From: JBCBJX01 sp038522735
GTDB taxonomy: Bacteria; Pseudomonadota; Alphaproteobacteria; Caulobacterales; Parvularculaceae
Direction of reading: 5' to 3'
Length of the DNA: 64,000 nt
Assembly: GCA_038522735.1 (NCBI GenBank)
Contig: JBCBJX010000002.1
Location: 25,745-89,744, forward strand
Below, piece by piece: positions 1 to 7,042 of the stretch. How positions within the stretch are numbered: the first letter of the stretch is position 1; each line of letters starts with the position of its first letter. A program made the position numbers and the translations under genes. The notes under the pieces were generated by a model. It ran no database searches, was not told the DNA's origin, and saw nothing but the letters and a program-made list of their open reading frames with translations.

Positions 1-69
1 CAGGCCGGCGACTATCACATCCACTGGCTGGAGGAATTTCTGAAAACCCAGCCTGAAACGCAGGGCTGA
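1..69 (+). CDS. accC: 3' end of acetyl-CoA carboxylase biotin carboxylase (partial)
   Basis: An open frame enters from the left edge and stops at TGA 67-69. Its 22 residues include GDYHIHWLEEFL, which resembles the extreme C-terminus of bacterial biotin carboxylases (the IHWLE block). Biotin carboxylase carries out the ATP-dependent carboxylation of biotin on AccB, the first half-reaction of fatty-acid synthesis. Context supports the call, since accB-accC-aat is a common alphaproteobacterial order and aat lies just downstream. Only the tail is visible, so the assignment rests on a short motif plus synteny. Confidence 0.65.
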   Translation, partial: QAGDYHIHWLEEFLKTQPETQG

Positions 70-200
70 CGCGCGCCGCGGCCGTTCTCCGATCGGGAAC
101 AGGGTGTCGCCGGCCCGGCGCGTTTCGGCCGCCCGTCGCCGGGCGCATATCGATCCCAAGCAGGGAGCGCGACCCCGCGCCCCGATCTGGGAGACAAACC

Positions 201-896
201 ATGATCACGATCAGAAAAGCCGAAGACCGCGGCCCCGCCGATTTCGGCTGGCTGAAAAGCCGGCACAGCTTCTCGTTCGGCCAGTACTACGACCCGAAGC
301 ATATGGGCTTCCGCTCGCTCCGGGTGATCAACGAGGACCGGGTCGCGCCGGGCGCCGGCTTCGGCGCGCACCCGCACAAGGATATGGAGATCCTCTCCTA
401 CGTCCTCGACGGCGGGCTGGAGCACAAAGACAGCCTCGGCACGGGCTCGGTCATTAAACCGGGCGACGTTCAGCGGATGACGGCCGGAACCGGCGTCACC
501 CACTCGGAGTTCAACGCCTCGAGGACGGACCCCGTCCACTTCCTGCAGATCTGGCTGTTGCCGGAGGCGAAGAACCTCGCGCCGGGTTATGAGCAGACGT
601 CCTTCGCGAGCGAGCGGGACGGCCGCCTCGCCCTCGTCGCCTCCCGCGACGGGCGCGACGGCTCGCTCACCATCCATCAGGATGCGAACATCTTCGCCTC
701 GGTCCTGAAGGCGGGAGGCGAGGCGGAGCTTTCCATCGCCGAGGGTCGCGGCGCCTGGGTGCAAGTCGCGCGCGGGAGCCTCGCCGTCAACGGCGAGCGC
801 CTGGACGCCGGCGACGGCGCGGCGATTGAAGACGTCCGCCGCCTCGCCTTTGCAACGGACGAGGGCGCGGAGTTCCTCGTCTTCGATCTCGCTTAA
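201..896 (+). CDS. Pirin family protein (YhhW-type bicupin)
   Basis: This 231-residue protein has the pirin signature. The N-terminal cupin contains AHPHKDME with metal ligands His57 and His59, then THSEFN with His101 and Glu103. The block HFLQIWLLP and the 231-residue length match the YhhW/quercetin 2,3-dioxygenase-like branch. Pirins are cytosolic metal-binding bicupins; some oxidise quercetin and others act as redox-sensitive regulators, so the substrate is unknown here. The C-terminal cupin lacks obvious ligands, as is usual. The gene sits between accC and aat, a pair that is often adjacent, so it looks like a local insertion. A hairpin terminator follows at 907-937. Confidence 0.9.
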   Translation: MITIRKAEDRGPADFGWLKSRHSFSFGQYYDPKHMGFRSLRVINEDRVAPGAGFGAHPHKDMEILSYVLDGGLEHKDSLGTGSVIKPGDVQRMTAGTGVTHSEFNASRTDPVHFLQIWLLPEAKNLAPGYEQTSFASERDGRLALVASRDGRDGSLTIHQDANIFASVLKAGGEAELSIAEGRGAWVQVARGSLAVNGERLDAGDGAAIEDVRRLAFATDEGAEFLVFDLA

Positions 897-906
897 GACC
901 AACGGG

Positions 907-937
907 AGCGCCGTCCTTCGGGGCGGCGCTTCTCTTT
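907..937 (+). terminator. Rho-independent terminator after the pirin gene
   Basis: Arms AGCGCCGTCC (907-916) and GGGCGGCGCT (921-930) pair over ten positions with one G-U. They close a TTCG tetraloop and are followed by TCTCTTT (931-937). It lies 11 nt after the pirin stop and ends about 28 nt before the aat start, so aat probably has its own promoter or relies on read-through. Confidence 0.7.
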
Positions 938-964
938 GCGCCCTGACTCGGGCAGGCTTCGCCG

Positions 965-1666
965 ATGCCCCGCGACGAAGCCCCGTCGATCACGCCGAGC
1001 GACCTCCTGCGGGCGTACTCTCTCGGGTTCTTCCCGATGGCGCGCGAGCGGGACGACGACCAGATCCTGTGGGTGCGGCCGGACAAGCGCGGGGTCATCC
1101 CCCTTCACGGTTTGAAGATCTCCCGGTCTCTCAAGAAGCGGGTGCGCAACGCCGGCTTCGAGGTCAGCGTCGACCGGGATTTCGACGCGGTGATCGCCGC
1201 CTGCGCCGAAGAGACGGAGGATCGTCCGGAGACCTGGATCAACCGGCCGATCGAGACGTTGTACCGTCAGCTTGCGGAGATCGGGTTCGCCCACTCCGTC
1301 GAGGTGCGCCGGGAGGGCGCGCTCGTCGGCGGGCTTTACGGGATCGCCCTCGGCTCAGCGTTCTTCGGGGAGAGCATGTTTTCGCGGGAGACGGATGCTT
1401 CCAAAGTCGCCCTCGTCCACCTCGTCGCCCGCCTGAACGCCGCCGGCTACCGGGTTCTCGACGCGCAGTTCATCAACCCGCACATCGCACGGCTCGGCGC
1501 GGTGGAGATCGACCGAAGCGTCTATGAAGGCGTTCTGGACGAGGCGTTAACGACGACCGCGGATTTCGCCGCGGCGCCGATCGATCATTGCGACGCGGCG
1601 TTCGTGCTGTCGCTCGCCGCGTCGGCCTCAGCGCCCTCTTCCGGCGCGACTTCGGTCGTACGCTGA
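965..1666 (+). CDS. aat: Leucyl/phenylalanyl-tRNA--protein transferase
   Basis: Aat transfers Leu or Phe from aminoacyl-tRNA to proteins with N-terminal Arg or Lys, creating N-degrons for ClpS/ClpAP. The 233-residue protein has the family blocks in order: LLRAYSLGFFPMA near the N-terminus, WVRPDKRGVIPL, then GGLYGIALGSAFFGESMF and LDAQFINPH. Length is normal for the family. The start at 965 gives the expected N-terminus. The last 82 nt overlap, tail to tail, the convergent DUF2155 gene, so the C-terminal Ala/Ser-rich extension is encoded opposite that gene. The accC-aat neighbourhood is typical of alphaproteobacteria. Confidence 0.95.
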   Translation: MPRDEAPSITPSDLLRAYSLGFFPMARERDDDQILWVRPDKRGVIPLHGLKISRSLKKRVRNAGFEVSVDRDFDAVIAACAEETEDRPETWINRPIETLYRQLAEIGFAHSVEVRREGALVGGLYGIALGSAFFGESMFSRETDASKVALVHLVARLNAAGYRVLDAQFINPHIARLGAVEIDRSVYEGVLDEALTTTADFAAAPIDHCDAAFVLSLAASASAPSSGATSVVR

Positions 1667-2280
1667 GCGCAGTCGATGACCCAGACGTCGTAGACCGGGT
1701 GCTCGAGCGGGTTGAGCGCCGGGCTCGACGCGAACATCCAGCCGGTGAACACCGTGTCGCCGCCGGGGCCCGGCGGGACGGAGGCGGGGTCGAAGTCTTC
1801 ATCGTCGGCGACGAAGCGCAGGCCGTCCGCCGCATCGAGGTCTTCCGCCTCCCGGATCGGGTCGATCTCATCTTCGACGGCGTCCGCGGGGTTGCGCTCG
1901 ACGCCGTCGAGCCCGAAATCGCCGATCTCCAGAAACGCCGTCGTTTCGGGAAACTCCTCCGGCGGACGTTTGTAGCAGGTCCGCGCTACGATCTCGAGAG
2001 TTCCGAAGCGGACTTTCTCGTTGATCGGCGCGATGATGTCCGTATAGCGCGCGACGACCTTGTCGAGGGCCCTAAGCGTCACCGAAATCGGCTCGACCAC
2101 CGCGGCCTCCTCCGTCGGGGCGAGGGCGTCGAGCTCCGACTGCGCCGAAAGCCGCTCCAGCTCGTCGGACTGGAAGGTCTCCGCCGCCGGCGGCAGGTCC
2201 TCGCGCTCGGCGGACTGGGCGAGCGCGGCCGCAGGCGCGGCGAGGCCGATGGCGAGGAGCGTCGTCAGCGTGCGGTGCAT
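1585..2280 (-). CDS. DUF2155 domain-containing exported protein
   Basis: This 231-residue protein has a signal peptide (hydrophobic stretch about residues 5-21, cleavage near ALAQ) and the DUF2155 core: VTLRALDKVVARYTDI, KVRFGTLEIVARTCYKRPPEE, and FTGWMFASSPALNPLEHPVYDVWVIDC. The two core cysteines (RTCYK and VIDC) may form a disulfide. The function of DUF2155 is unknown; it is an alphaproteobacterial periplasmic family usually encoded beside mlaD and the NDUFA12 homologue, as here. An acidic segment of roughly 45 residues interrupts the domain and the tail is Ala/Glu-rich. It is last in a three-gene minus-strand operon. Confidence 0.9.
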   Translation of the reverse strand: MHRTLTTLLAIGLAAPAAALAQSAEREDLPPAAETFQSDELERLSAQSELDALAPTEEAAVVEPISVTLRALDKVVARYTDIIAPINEKVRFGTLEIVARTCYKRPPEEFPETTAFLEIGDFGLDGVERNPADAVEDEIDPIREAEDLDAADGLRFVADDEDFDPASVPPGPGGDTVFTGWMFASSPALNPLEHPVYDVWVIDCAQRTTEVAPEEGAEADAASDSTNAASQ

Positions 2281-2300
2281 GGAGGTCTCCTTCAGCCGTC

Positions 2301-2753
2301 TTACTCGTCCGTTCCCGGCCCGCCGAGCACGGCGCGTGAGGCGAGGCCGATGAGATCGACGGAGCCTTGGGTGAATGAGAAGCTCTGGCCGGGTTCGAGA
2401 TAAAGGTCCGATCCGCCGGGCTCGATCGAGACGTAGGCGCCCCCCAGAAGACCGTCGAGGGTCACCTTTGCGACGCTGTCCTCGGGGATCGGCACGCCGC
2501 TGTTGATCGTCATGTCGACGGCGGCCTCATAAGTCGCGGTATCGAGGGACTGGCGCGCGACGGTCCCGACTTTGACGCCCGCAAGGCGCACGTCCGCGCC
2601 GACCGCGAGGCCGTCGATGCGGCCGAATTTCGCCGAGAGGGTGTACCCGCCGCCGCCGGAAAGATCGCTCCGCTGGGCGCCGTAGAAAAAGAAGGTACCG
2701 GCGACAATCAGCACAAGGGCGCCGACGGCGGTCTCGAACAGGCTGTGTTTCAT
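2301..2753 (-). CDS. mlaD: MlaD-family outer-membrane lipid asymmetry protein (MCE domain)
   Basis: The 150-residue protein has one N-terminal membrane anchor (about residues 8-25) and a single MCE domain: YTLSAKFGRIDGLAVGADVRLAGVKVGTV, then the conserved DGLLGGAYVSIEPG. MlaD forms the periplasmic ring of the Mla ABC transporter that moves phospholipids between the inner and outer membranes. Length and architecture match MlaD. It lies 20 nt upstream of the DUF2155 start and 41 nt downstream of the NDUFA12 homologue, all on one strand. The ATPase, permease and MlaC partners are not in this window. Confidence 0.92.
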   Translation of the reverse strand: MKHSLFETAVGALVLIVAGTFFFYGAQRSDLSGGGGYTLSAKFGRIDGLAVGADVRLAGVKVGTVARQSLDTATYEAAVDMTINSGVPIPEDSVAKVTLDGLLGGAYVSIEPGGSDLYLEPGQSFSFTQGSVDLIGLASRAVLGGPGTDE

Positions 2754-2794
2754 CTCTCTTCAGTCTCCCCGGAAATCGGATCGGCCGCGGCGCC

Positions 2795-3190
2795 TCAGGC
2801 GTCCGGCGACCAGGCGTCGTAACTTTTCTTCGGCGTCGCGCCGCCGCGGGCGAGCGAGCCTTTCGGATGATAGGCGAGCGGCGTGCCCGTCATGTTCGGC
2901 AGATGCTCCTGCTCGAAACTCTGGCGGCGGAGCGGCGCTTCCGTCGGCGGCTGGTCGAAGGTGTGATGCAGCCAGCCGTGCCAGTCCGGCGGCACCCGGG
3001 AGGCTTCCGCGACGCCGTGATAGACGACCCAGCGCCGCTTCACGCCGTCGGCCGAGCCCGACTTCGCGACCTTCTCCTCATAGTATTTGTTGCCCTGCCC
3101 GTCCTCGCCGACGAGGACGCCGCCCTTGGCGATGTCGAAGAGCGCGCCCAAGGTCGCGCCGTCCCACCAGGCGAACAGCTTCTTAATCAT
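2795..3190 (-). CDS. NADH:ubiquinone oxidoreductase subunit NDUFA12 homologue (17.2 kDa)
   Basis: This 131-residue protein matches the NDUFA12/B17.2 family: LFAWWDGATLGALFDI, GEDGQGNKYYEEK, RRWVVYHG, VPPDWHGWLHHTFD and the PNMTGTP region. It is an accessory subunit of the peripheral arm of complex I, shared by alphaproteobacteria and mitochondria and usually encoded away from the nuo operon. It is first in the minus-strand run NDUFA12-mlaD-DUF2155, a recurrent alphaproteobacterial arrangement. No signal peptide is present, as expected for a subunit on the cytoplasmic side. Confidence 0.92.
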   Translation of the reverse strand: MIKKLFAWWDGATLGALFDIAKGGVLVGEDGQGNKYYEEKVAKSGSADGVKRRWVVYHGVAEASRVPPDWHGWLHHTFDQPPTEAPLRRQSFEQEHLPNMTGTPLAYHPKGSLARGGATPKKSYDAWSPDA

Positions 3191-3261
3191 ACAGGATACC
3201 GTCCTTCCGCAGTCGGGCGGGACTATGGCGCCCGTCGCATCGAGGGTCTAGCGGCGGCCGG

Positions 3262-4395
3262 TCAGTCCAGGGTCCGCTGATAGCGCGCCATGGCCACCGC
3301 GACGACGAAGGCGGTGAAGAGGCCGAGGGCCGCGAATTCGCCGGCGAGATCGACGAGGCCCGCGCCCTTCAGCATGACGCCCCGGACGATCCGCAGAAAA
3401 TGGGTGAGCGGCAGCGCTTCTCCGATCGCCTGCGCCCAGCCGGGCATCCCGCGAAACGGGAACATGAAGCCCGAGAGAAGCAGCGACGGGAGGAAGAAGA
3501 AGAAGGTGAGCTGCATCGCCTGCATCTGGGATGTCGCGATGGTGGAGAAGGTGAAGCCGAGGGCGAGGTTCGCCGCCACGAACACCGTCACGCCGAGGAG
3601 AAGAACGCCGAGGGAGCCGAAGAACGGCACCCCGAAGAGGAGCGTCGCCGCAACCAGAATGACCGTCGTCTGCACGGCGCCGACGCCGACGTAGGGCGCG
3701 ATCTTGCCGAGCATCACCTCGAAGGGCCGCGCCGGCATGGCGAGGAGGTTTTCAAGCGTCCCCCGCTCAGCCTCCCGCGTCATCGCCATACCGGTGATCA
3801 TGACGAGGGTCATGGTGAGGATCACGCCGAGCAGCCCGGGCACGATGTTGTACTGGGTGATCCCCTCCGGATTGTAGCGGGAGTGGACGACCAGTTCGAA
3901 AGGCCCCGGCCTTGGGCTGAGGTGGGCGAGCGGGCCTTTAAGGTCGTGGCGGAGCGCCCGCTCGAAGATCGCCTCGGCGCGGGCGACGGCCGAAGAGGAC
4001 GCCGCCGGGTCCGACGCGTCGGCGTCGATATGGATCTGCGGACGCTCGCCGCGCACGAGCCGCTCGGTGAACCCCGCGGGAAACGAGACGACGAAGACGA
4101 CCTCCCCTCGCGCGAGAAGATCGGCGCTCTCGCGCGGATCGTCCGTCTCCATCACGAACTCATAGTAGTCGGAGGTTTCGAGCGCGCGCAGAAGCGTGCG
4201 GACGATCGGCGTCGTCTCCTCCACATGCACCGCCGTCGGCAGCTTCTTCGGGTCGGTGTTGATCGCGAAGCCGAAGAGGAGAAGCTGCATGATCGGGATC
4301 GCCAGCATCATCCCGAAGGTGAGCCGGTCCCGGCGCATCTGGACGAGCTCCTTCATGAAGACGGCGCCGACGCGCGCGAAAGCGTCCGGCATCAT
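3262..4395 (-). CDS. ABC-2 type transporter permease (YbhR/YhhJ-like)
   Basis: This 377-residue permease has the ABC2_membrane_3 layout: one N-terminal membrane helix (about 28-45), a large extracytoplasmic domain, then five hydrophobic segments. Landmarks include YNIVPGLLGVILTMTLVMITGMAMTREAE, followed by RGTLENLLAMPA. It would export a hydrophobic compound with the ATPase encoded upstream, whose stop overlaps this start by 4 nt. Compared with the E. coli ybhGFSR operon only one permease is present, so the transporter probably works as a homodimer. The substrate is unknown; drugs or other xenobiotics are the usual guess for this group. Confidence 0.9.
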   Translation of the reverse strand: MMPDAFARVGAVFMKELVQMRRDRLTFGMMLAIPIMQLLLFGFAINTDPKKLPTAVHVEETTPIVRTLLRALETSDYYEFVMETDDPRESADLLARGEVVFVVSFPAGFTERLVRGERPQIHIDADASDPAASSSAVARAEAIFERALRHDLKGPLAHLSPRPGPFELVVHSRYNPEGITQYNIVPGLLGVILTMTLVMITGMAMTREAERGTLENLLAMPARPFEVMLGKIAPYVGVGAVQTTVILVAATLLFGVPFFGSLGVLLLGVTVFVAANLALGFTFSTIATSQMQAMQLTFFFFLPSLLLSGFMFPFRGMPGWAQAIGEALPLTHFLRIVRGVMLKGAGLVDLAGEFAALGLFTAFVVAVAMARYQRTLD

Positions 4396-5315
4396 CCGTG
4401 GGCTCTCCGGTCGGCGCCCGCCTCGGCGGTGAGCGCGATGAACGCGTCTTCAAGGCTCGGGCGCACCTCGCGCCAGTCGACGCCCTCCGTACCCGCGACA
4501 GCGGCGGCGACGGCGTCGCGATCGCAGCCGCTCACATGCAGCGCCGCGCCGAAGTAAGCGACGTGATCGAGGCCCGGCCTGCCCTTCAGTCGTTCGGCAA
4601 GGCGGCGGACGCTCTCCCCCTCGCCTCGAAACGTGACGAGGCCGGAGCGTACGATGATGTCTTTCACCGTCCCTCGCGTCACCGATTTGCCGTTTGCGAG
4701 GTAGACGATGCGGTCGCAGCGCTCGGCCTCATCCATATAGTGGGTGGAGACGAGCACCGTCATGCCGTCCGTGGAGAGACGATGGATCTCGTCCCAGAAA
4801 TCGCGCCGCGCCTGGGGGTCGACGCCCGCCGTCGGCTCGTCGAGGAGGAGAAGCCGCGGCTGGTGCATGGTGACGGCCGCAAGCGCCATGCGCTGTTTCC
4901 AGCCCCCTGACAGCGCCTGGGCGAGCTGGCGCTGGCGGTCCGCGAGACCAAGGGTTTCAAGGGTCTCGTCGACGCGGCGCTTCATGTCCTTCAGCTGATA
5001 GAGGCGCGCGACGAATTCGAGGTTCTCCCGGATCGTGAGGTCGCCCCAGAAGGAGAATTTCTGGGTCATGTAGCCGGTCGCGCGGCGGATTTTATCCGCC
5101 TGCCGACGGATGTCCCAGCCGAGGGCCTCGCCCTCCCCCTCGCTCGCCGTCAGGAGGCCGCAGATCATCCGGATGGTGGTCGTTTTGCCGGACCCGTTCG
5201 GCCCGAGAAAGCCCCAGACCTCCCCCTTCGGCATCTGGATGTCGACGCCATCGACGGCGGTCTTGTCGCCGAAGCGCTTCACGAGACCGCGCACGTCGAT
5301 CGCGAGATCGCTCAT
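4392..5315 (-). CDS. ABC transporter ATP-binding protein (YbhF-like)
   Basis: This 307-residue ATPase has Walker A GPNGSGKT (residues 38-45), signature LSGGWKQ (135-141) and Walker B LLLLDEP (155-161) followed by AGVDP. The C-terminal ~75 residues form the DUF4162-like tail common in ABC-2 exporters. It powers the permease encoded immediately downstream. Starts and stops overlap by 4 nt at both ends (5312-5315 and 4392-4395), implying translational coupling. YbhF of E. coli carries two nucleotide-binding domains, so this single-domain protein is a half-size version. Confidence 0.93.
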   Translation of the reverse strand: MSDLAIDVRGLVKRFGDKTAVDGVDIQMPKGEVWGFLGPNGSGKTTTIRMICGLLTASEGEGEALGWDIRRQADKIRRATGYMTQKFSFWGDLTIRENLEFVARLYQLKDMKRRVDETLETLGLADRQRQLAQALSGGWKQRMALAAVTMHQPRLLLLDEPTAGVDPQARRDFWDEIHRLSTDGMTVLVSTHYMDEAERCDRIVYLANGKSVTRGTVKDIIVRSGLVTFRGEGESVRRLAERLKGRPGLDHVAYFGAALHVSGCDRDAVAAAVAGTEGVDWREVRPSLEDAFIALTAEAGADRRAHG

Positions 5316-6253
5316 TGCAGCCTCACATCGACGGGAAGCCCCGGGCGAAGGCCTGCGTCGGCCGGCAGCCGGGCTTCGACAAGAAAGACCAGCTTGTCGC
5401 GGGCGGCGTTCGAATAGATGACCGGCGGCGTGAACTCCGCCTCCGACGCGATGAAGGAGATCTTCGCGTCCAACGCCTCGGCCCGTCCGTCCGCCTGCAC
5501 CGCAACGGCGTCGCCGAGGGCGAGGCGCGCTAGGTCCTCCTGCGGCGCGAAGAACCGGACTTTCAGCGCGTCCTTCGGCAGGATCGCCGCCACCGGCGCG
5601 CCCGCCGTCGCGAACTCGCCCGTCCGCAGGAACACGTCCTCGACCGTGCCGGCCGCGCGGGCGCGCACCGTCCGCTGGCTGAGGTTCCAGGCCGCCTCGA
5701 CGAGGGCCGATTGCGCCGACGCCTCCGCGGCGACGGCCGCTTCGCGCGCCGCATCGCGACCGGCGAGGCGCGCGACCTCGATCGCGTCTTCGGCGGCTTT
5801 GACCCGGGCGAGCGCCGCTTTATAGTCCGCGGTCACCTGATCGCCGCGGGCCCGGGACGCGACGCCCGATCGAACGAGCGGCATCTGCCGGTCGCGGTCG
5901 GCGCGGGCGAGGCCGAGCTGGGTCCTCGCCTCCTGAAGCTGCGCCTCCAGACGGTCGATCTCCTCGCGTCGGGCGCCCGTCTCCAGATCACGCGCCTGAG
6001 CCGAGGCGCGGCGCGCCTGGGCTTCGGCCTCTGCATGGCGCGCCAGCTGCTGGTCCTTGTCGAGTTCGACGAGGACGTCGCCGACGCGGACGCGCGCGCC
6101 CTCGACGACGGAGGCGTTCTCGATCCATCCCGATTGCGGAGCCGAAACATAGATGAGTTCCGCCTCCACATAGCCGACATAAACGCCCGGTTCCGGCCCC
6201 GAACAGGCGGCGAGGAGCGACGCCCCGAGCGCTCCGTAAACGATCGGTCTCAT
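5312..6253 (-). CDS. HlyD/YbhG-like periplasmic adaptor, predicted lipoprotein
   Basis: This 313-residue membrane-fusion protein has lipobox LLAAC with acylated Cys17. A biotinyl-lipoyl-like segment follows (SAPQSGWIENASVVEGARVRVGD), then a long alpha-helical hairpin rich in Ala, Arg and Glu (about 65-195). The second lipoyl half comes after that (VRARAAGTVEDVFLRTGEFA), and then a beta-barrel region. It links the inner-membrane ABC exporter to the periplasm or outer membrane. It is translationally coupled to the TetR gene upstream and the ATPase gene downstream by 4-nt overlaps. The lipid anchor is a variation, since E. coli YbhG has a cleavable or uncleaved signal instead. Confidence 0.9.
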   Translation of the reverse strand: MRPIVYGALGASLLAACSGPEPGVYVGYVEAELIYVSAPQSGWIENASVVEGARVRVGDVLVELDKDQQLARHAEAEAQARRASAQARDLETGARREEIDRLEAQLQEARTQLGLARADRDRQMPLVRSGVASRARGDQVTADYKAALARVKAAEDAIEVARLAGRDAAREAAVAAEASAQSALVEAAWNLSQRTVRARAAGTVEDVFLRTGEFATAGAPVAAILPKDALKVRFFAPQEDLARLALGDAVAVQADGRAEALDAKISFIASEAEFTPPVIYSNAARDKLVFLVEARLPADAGLRPGLPVDVRLQ

Positions 6254-6879
6254 CGCGGACCTCCGTCCTTCGTCTTCAAGGCCCGCATCAGCATGCGCTC
6301 GTGGAGGGCGAAGAGCTCCTCAAGATCGACCTCCGCCGCGGCGTCGTGCTCGAAAACGATGCGCCAGATGGCGGAGATGACGATCGGCGCGACGACAAGC
6401 CTCGCGGTCAGAGCAGCGTCCTGAATGTCGAAAACGCCCGAGACGCGGCCGCTTTCCAGGATGGTCGCGACGACCGCGAGCGCGCGTTCGACCACGTCCT
6501 CGCGATAGGCGGTGACGGTCTCCGGAAAGACCGGCGCGTCGGCGATCAGCACCTTGACGATTTTTGGAACCGGCGTCTCGCGGATCATCACCGGCGCGAA
6601 ACGCATCATCGCGCGGATCGCGTCTTCCGGGTCGAGGGCGGCGCGCGCCGCCTCCTTCAGCCGGTCCGCCACCGGCGCCGCCTGCTCCTGGATCAGCGCG
6701 TTGAAGAGCGCGTCTTTGGAGTCGAAATAGAGGTACACCGCGCCTTTGGAGACGCCCGCGCGTTTCGCGACGTCGTCCATCCGCGCGGCTGTGAACCCCT
6801 TTTCGAAAAACTCCTCGAGCGCCGCCGCCATCAGCTGCCGCCGCCGGTCGTCTTTCGCCTCCTGCGTGGTCGCACGCAT
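6250..6879 (-). CDS. TetR/AcrR family repressor of the adjacent ABC exporter operon (CecR-like)
   Basis: This 209-residue protein has a typical TetR N-terminal helix-turn-helix (ALEEFFEKGFTAARMDDVAKRAGVSKGAVYLYF within residues 20-55) and a helical ligand-binding C-terminal domain. It is the first gene of a four-gene operon (regulator, HlyD adaptor, ATPase, permease) joined by 4-nt overlaps. This matches the order of E. coli cecR-ybhG-ybhF-ybhSR. A palindrome at 6890-6907 begins 10 nt upstream of the start codon and is probably its operator, implying autorepression of the whole operon. The ligand is unknown. Confidence 0.92.
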   Translation of the reverse strand: MRATTQEAKDDRRRQLMAAALEEFFEKGFTAARMDDVAKRAGVSKGAVYLYFDSKDALFNALIQEQAAPVADRLKEAARAALDPEDAIRAMMRFAPVMIRETPVPKIVKVLIADAPVFPETVTAYREDVVERALAVVATILESGRVSGVFDIQDAALTARLVVAPIVISAIWRIVFEHDAAAEVDLEELFALHERMLMRALKTKDGGPR

Positions 6880-6889
6880 CGCACCCTCA

Positions 6890-6907
6890 TGACTGACTGG
6901 TCAGTTA
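6890..6907. promoter_or_regulatory. Probable TetR operator (imperfect palindrome)
   Basis: The sequence TGACTGACTGGTCAGTTA matches its own reverse complement at 14 of 18 positions, with perfect ACTGA/TCAGT arms at 6892-6896 and 6901-6905. ACTGAC...GTCAGT palindromes are common TetR/AcrR operators. It begins 10 nt upstream of the TetR start on the minus strand and about 135 nt upstream of nrdJ on the plus strand, so it most likely controls the exporter operon. Confidence 0.7.
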
Positions 6908-7042
6908 TTTACTTAGACAGGGAGCGACCTTCAAGACGGGCCCTCGCAAAAATATCGGACGGCTTCGCGAATCGACGCCGGAGGCCGACTCGCGATCATC
7001 TGATATGCTTGCAATCAACGCCGCCGGACCGACGTGACGCCC

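Noticed and set aside
6908..7042. A cobalamin riboswitch upstream of nrdJ
   Set aside because: The space is short and no B12-box-like element could be found by eye.
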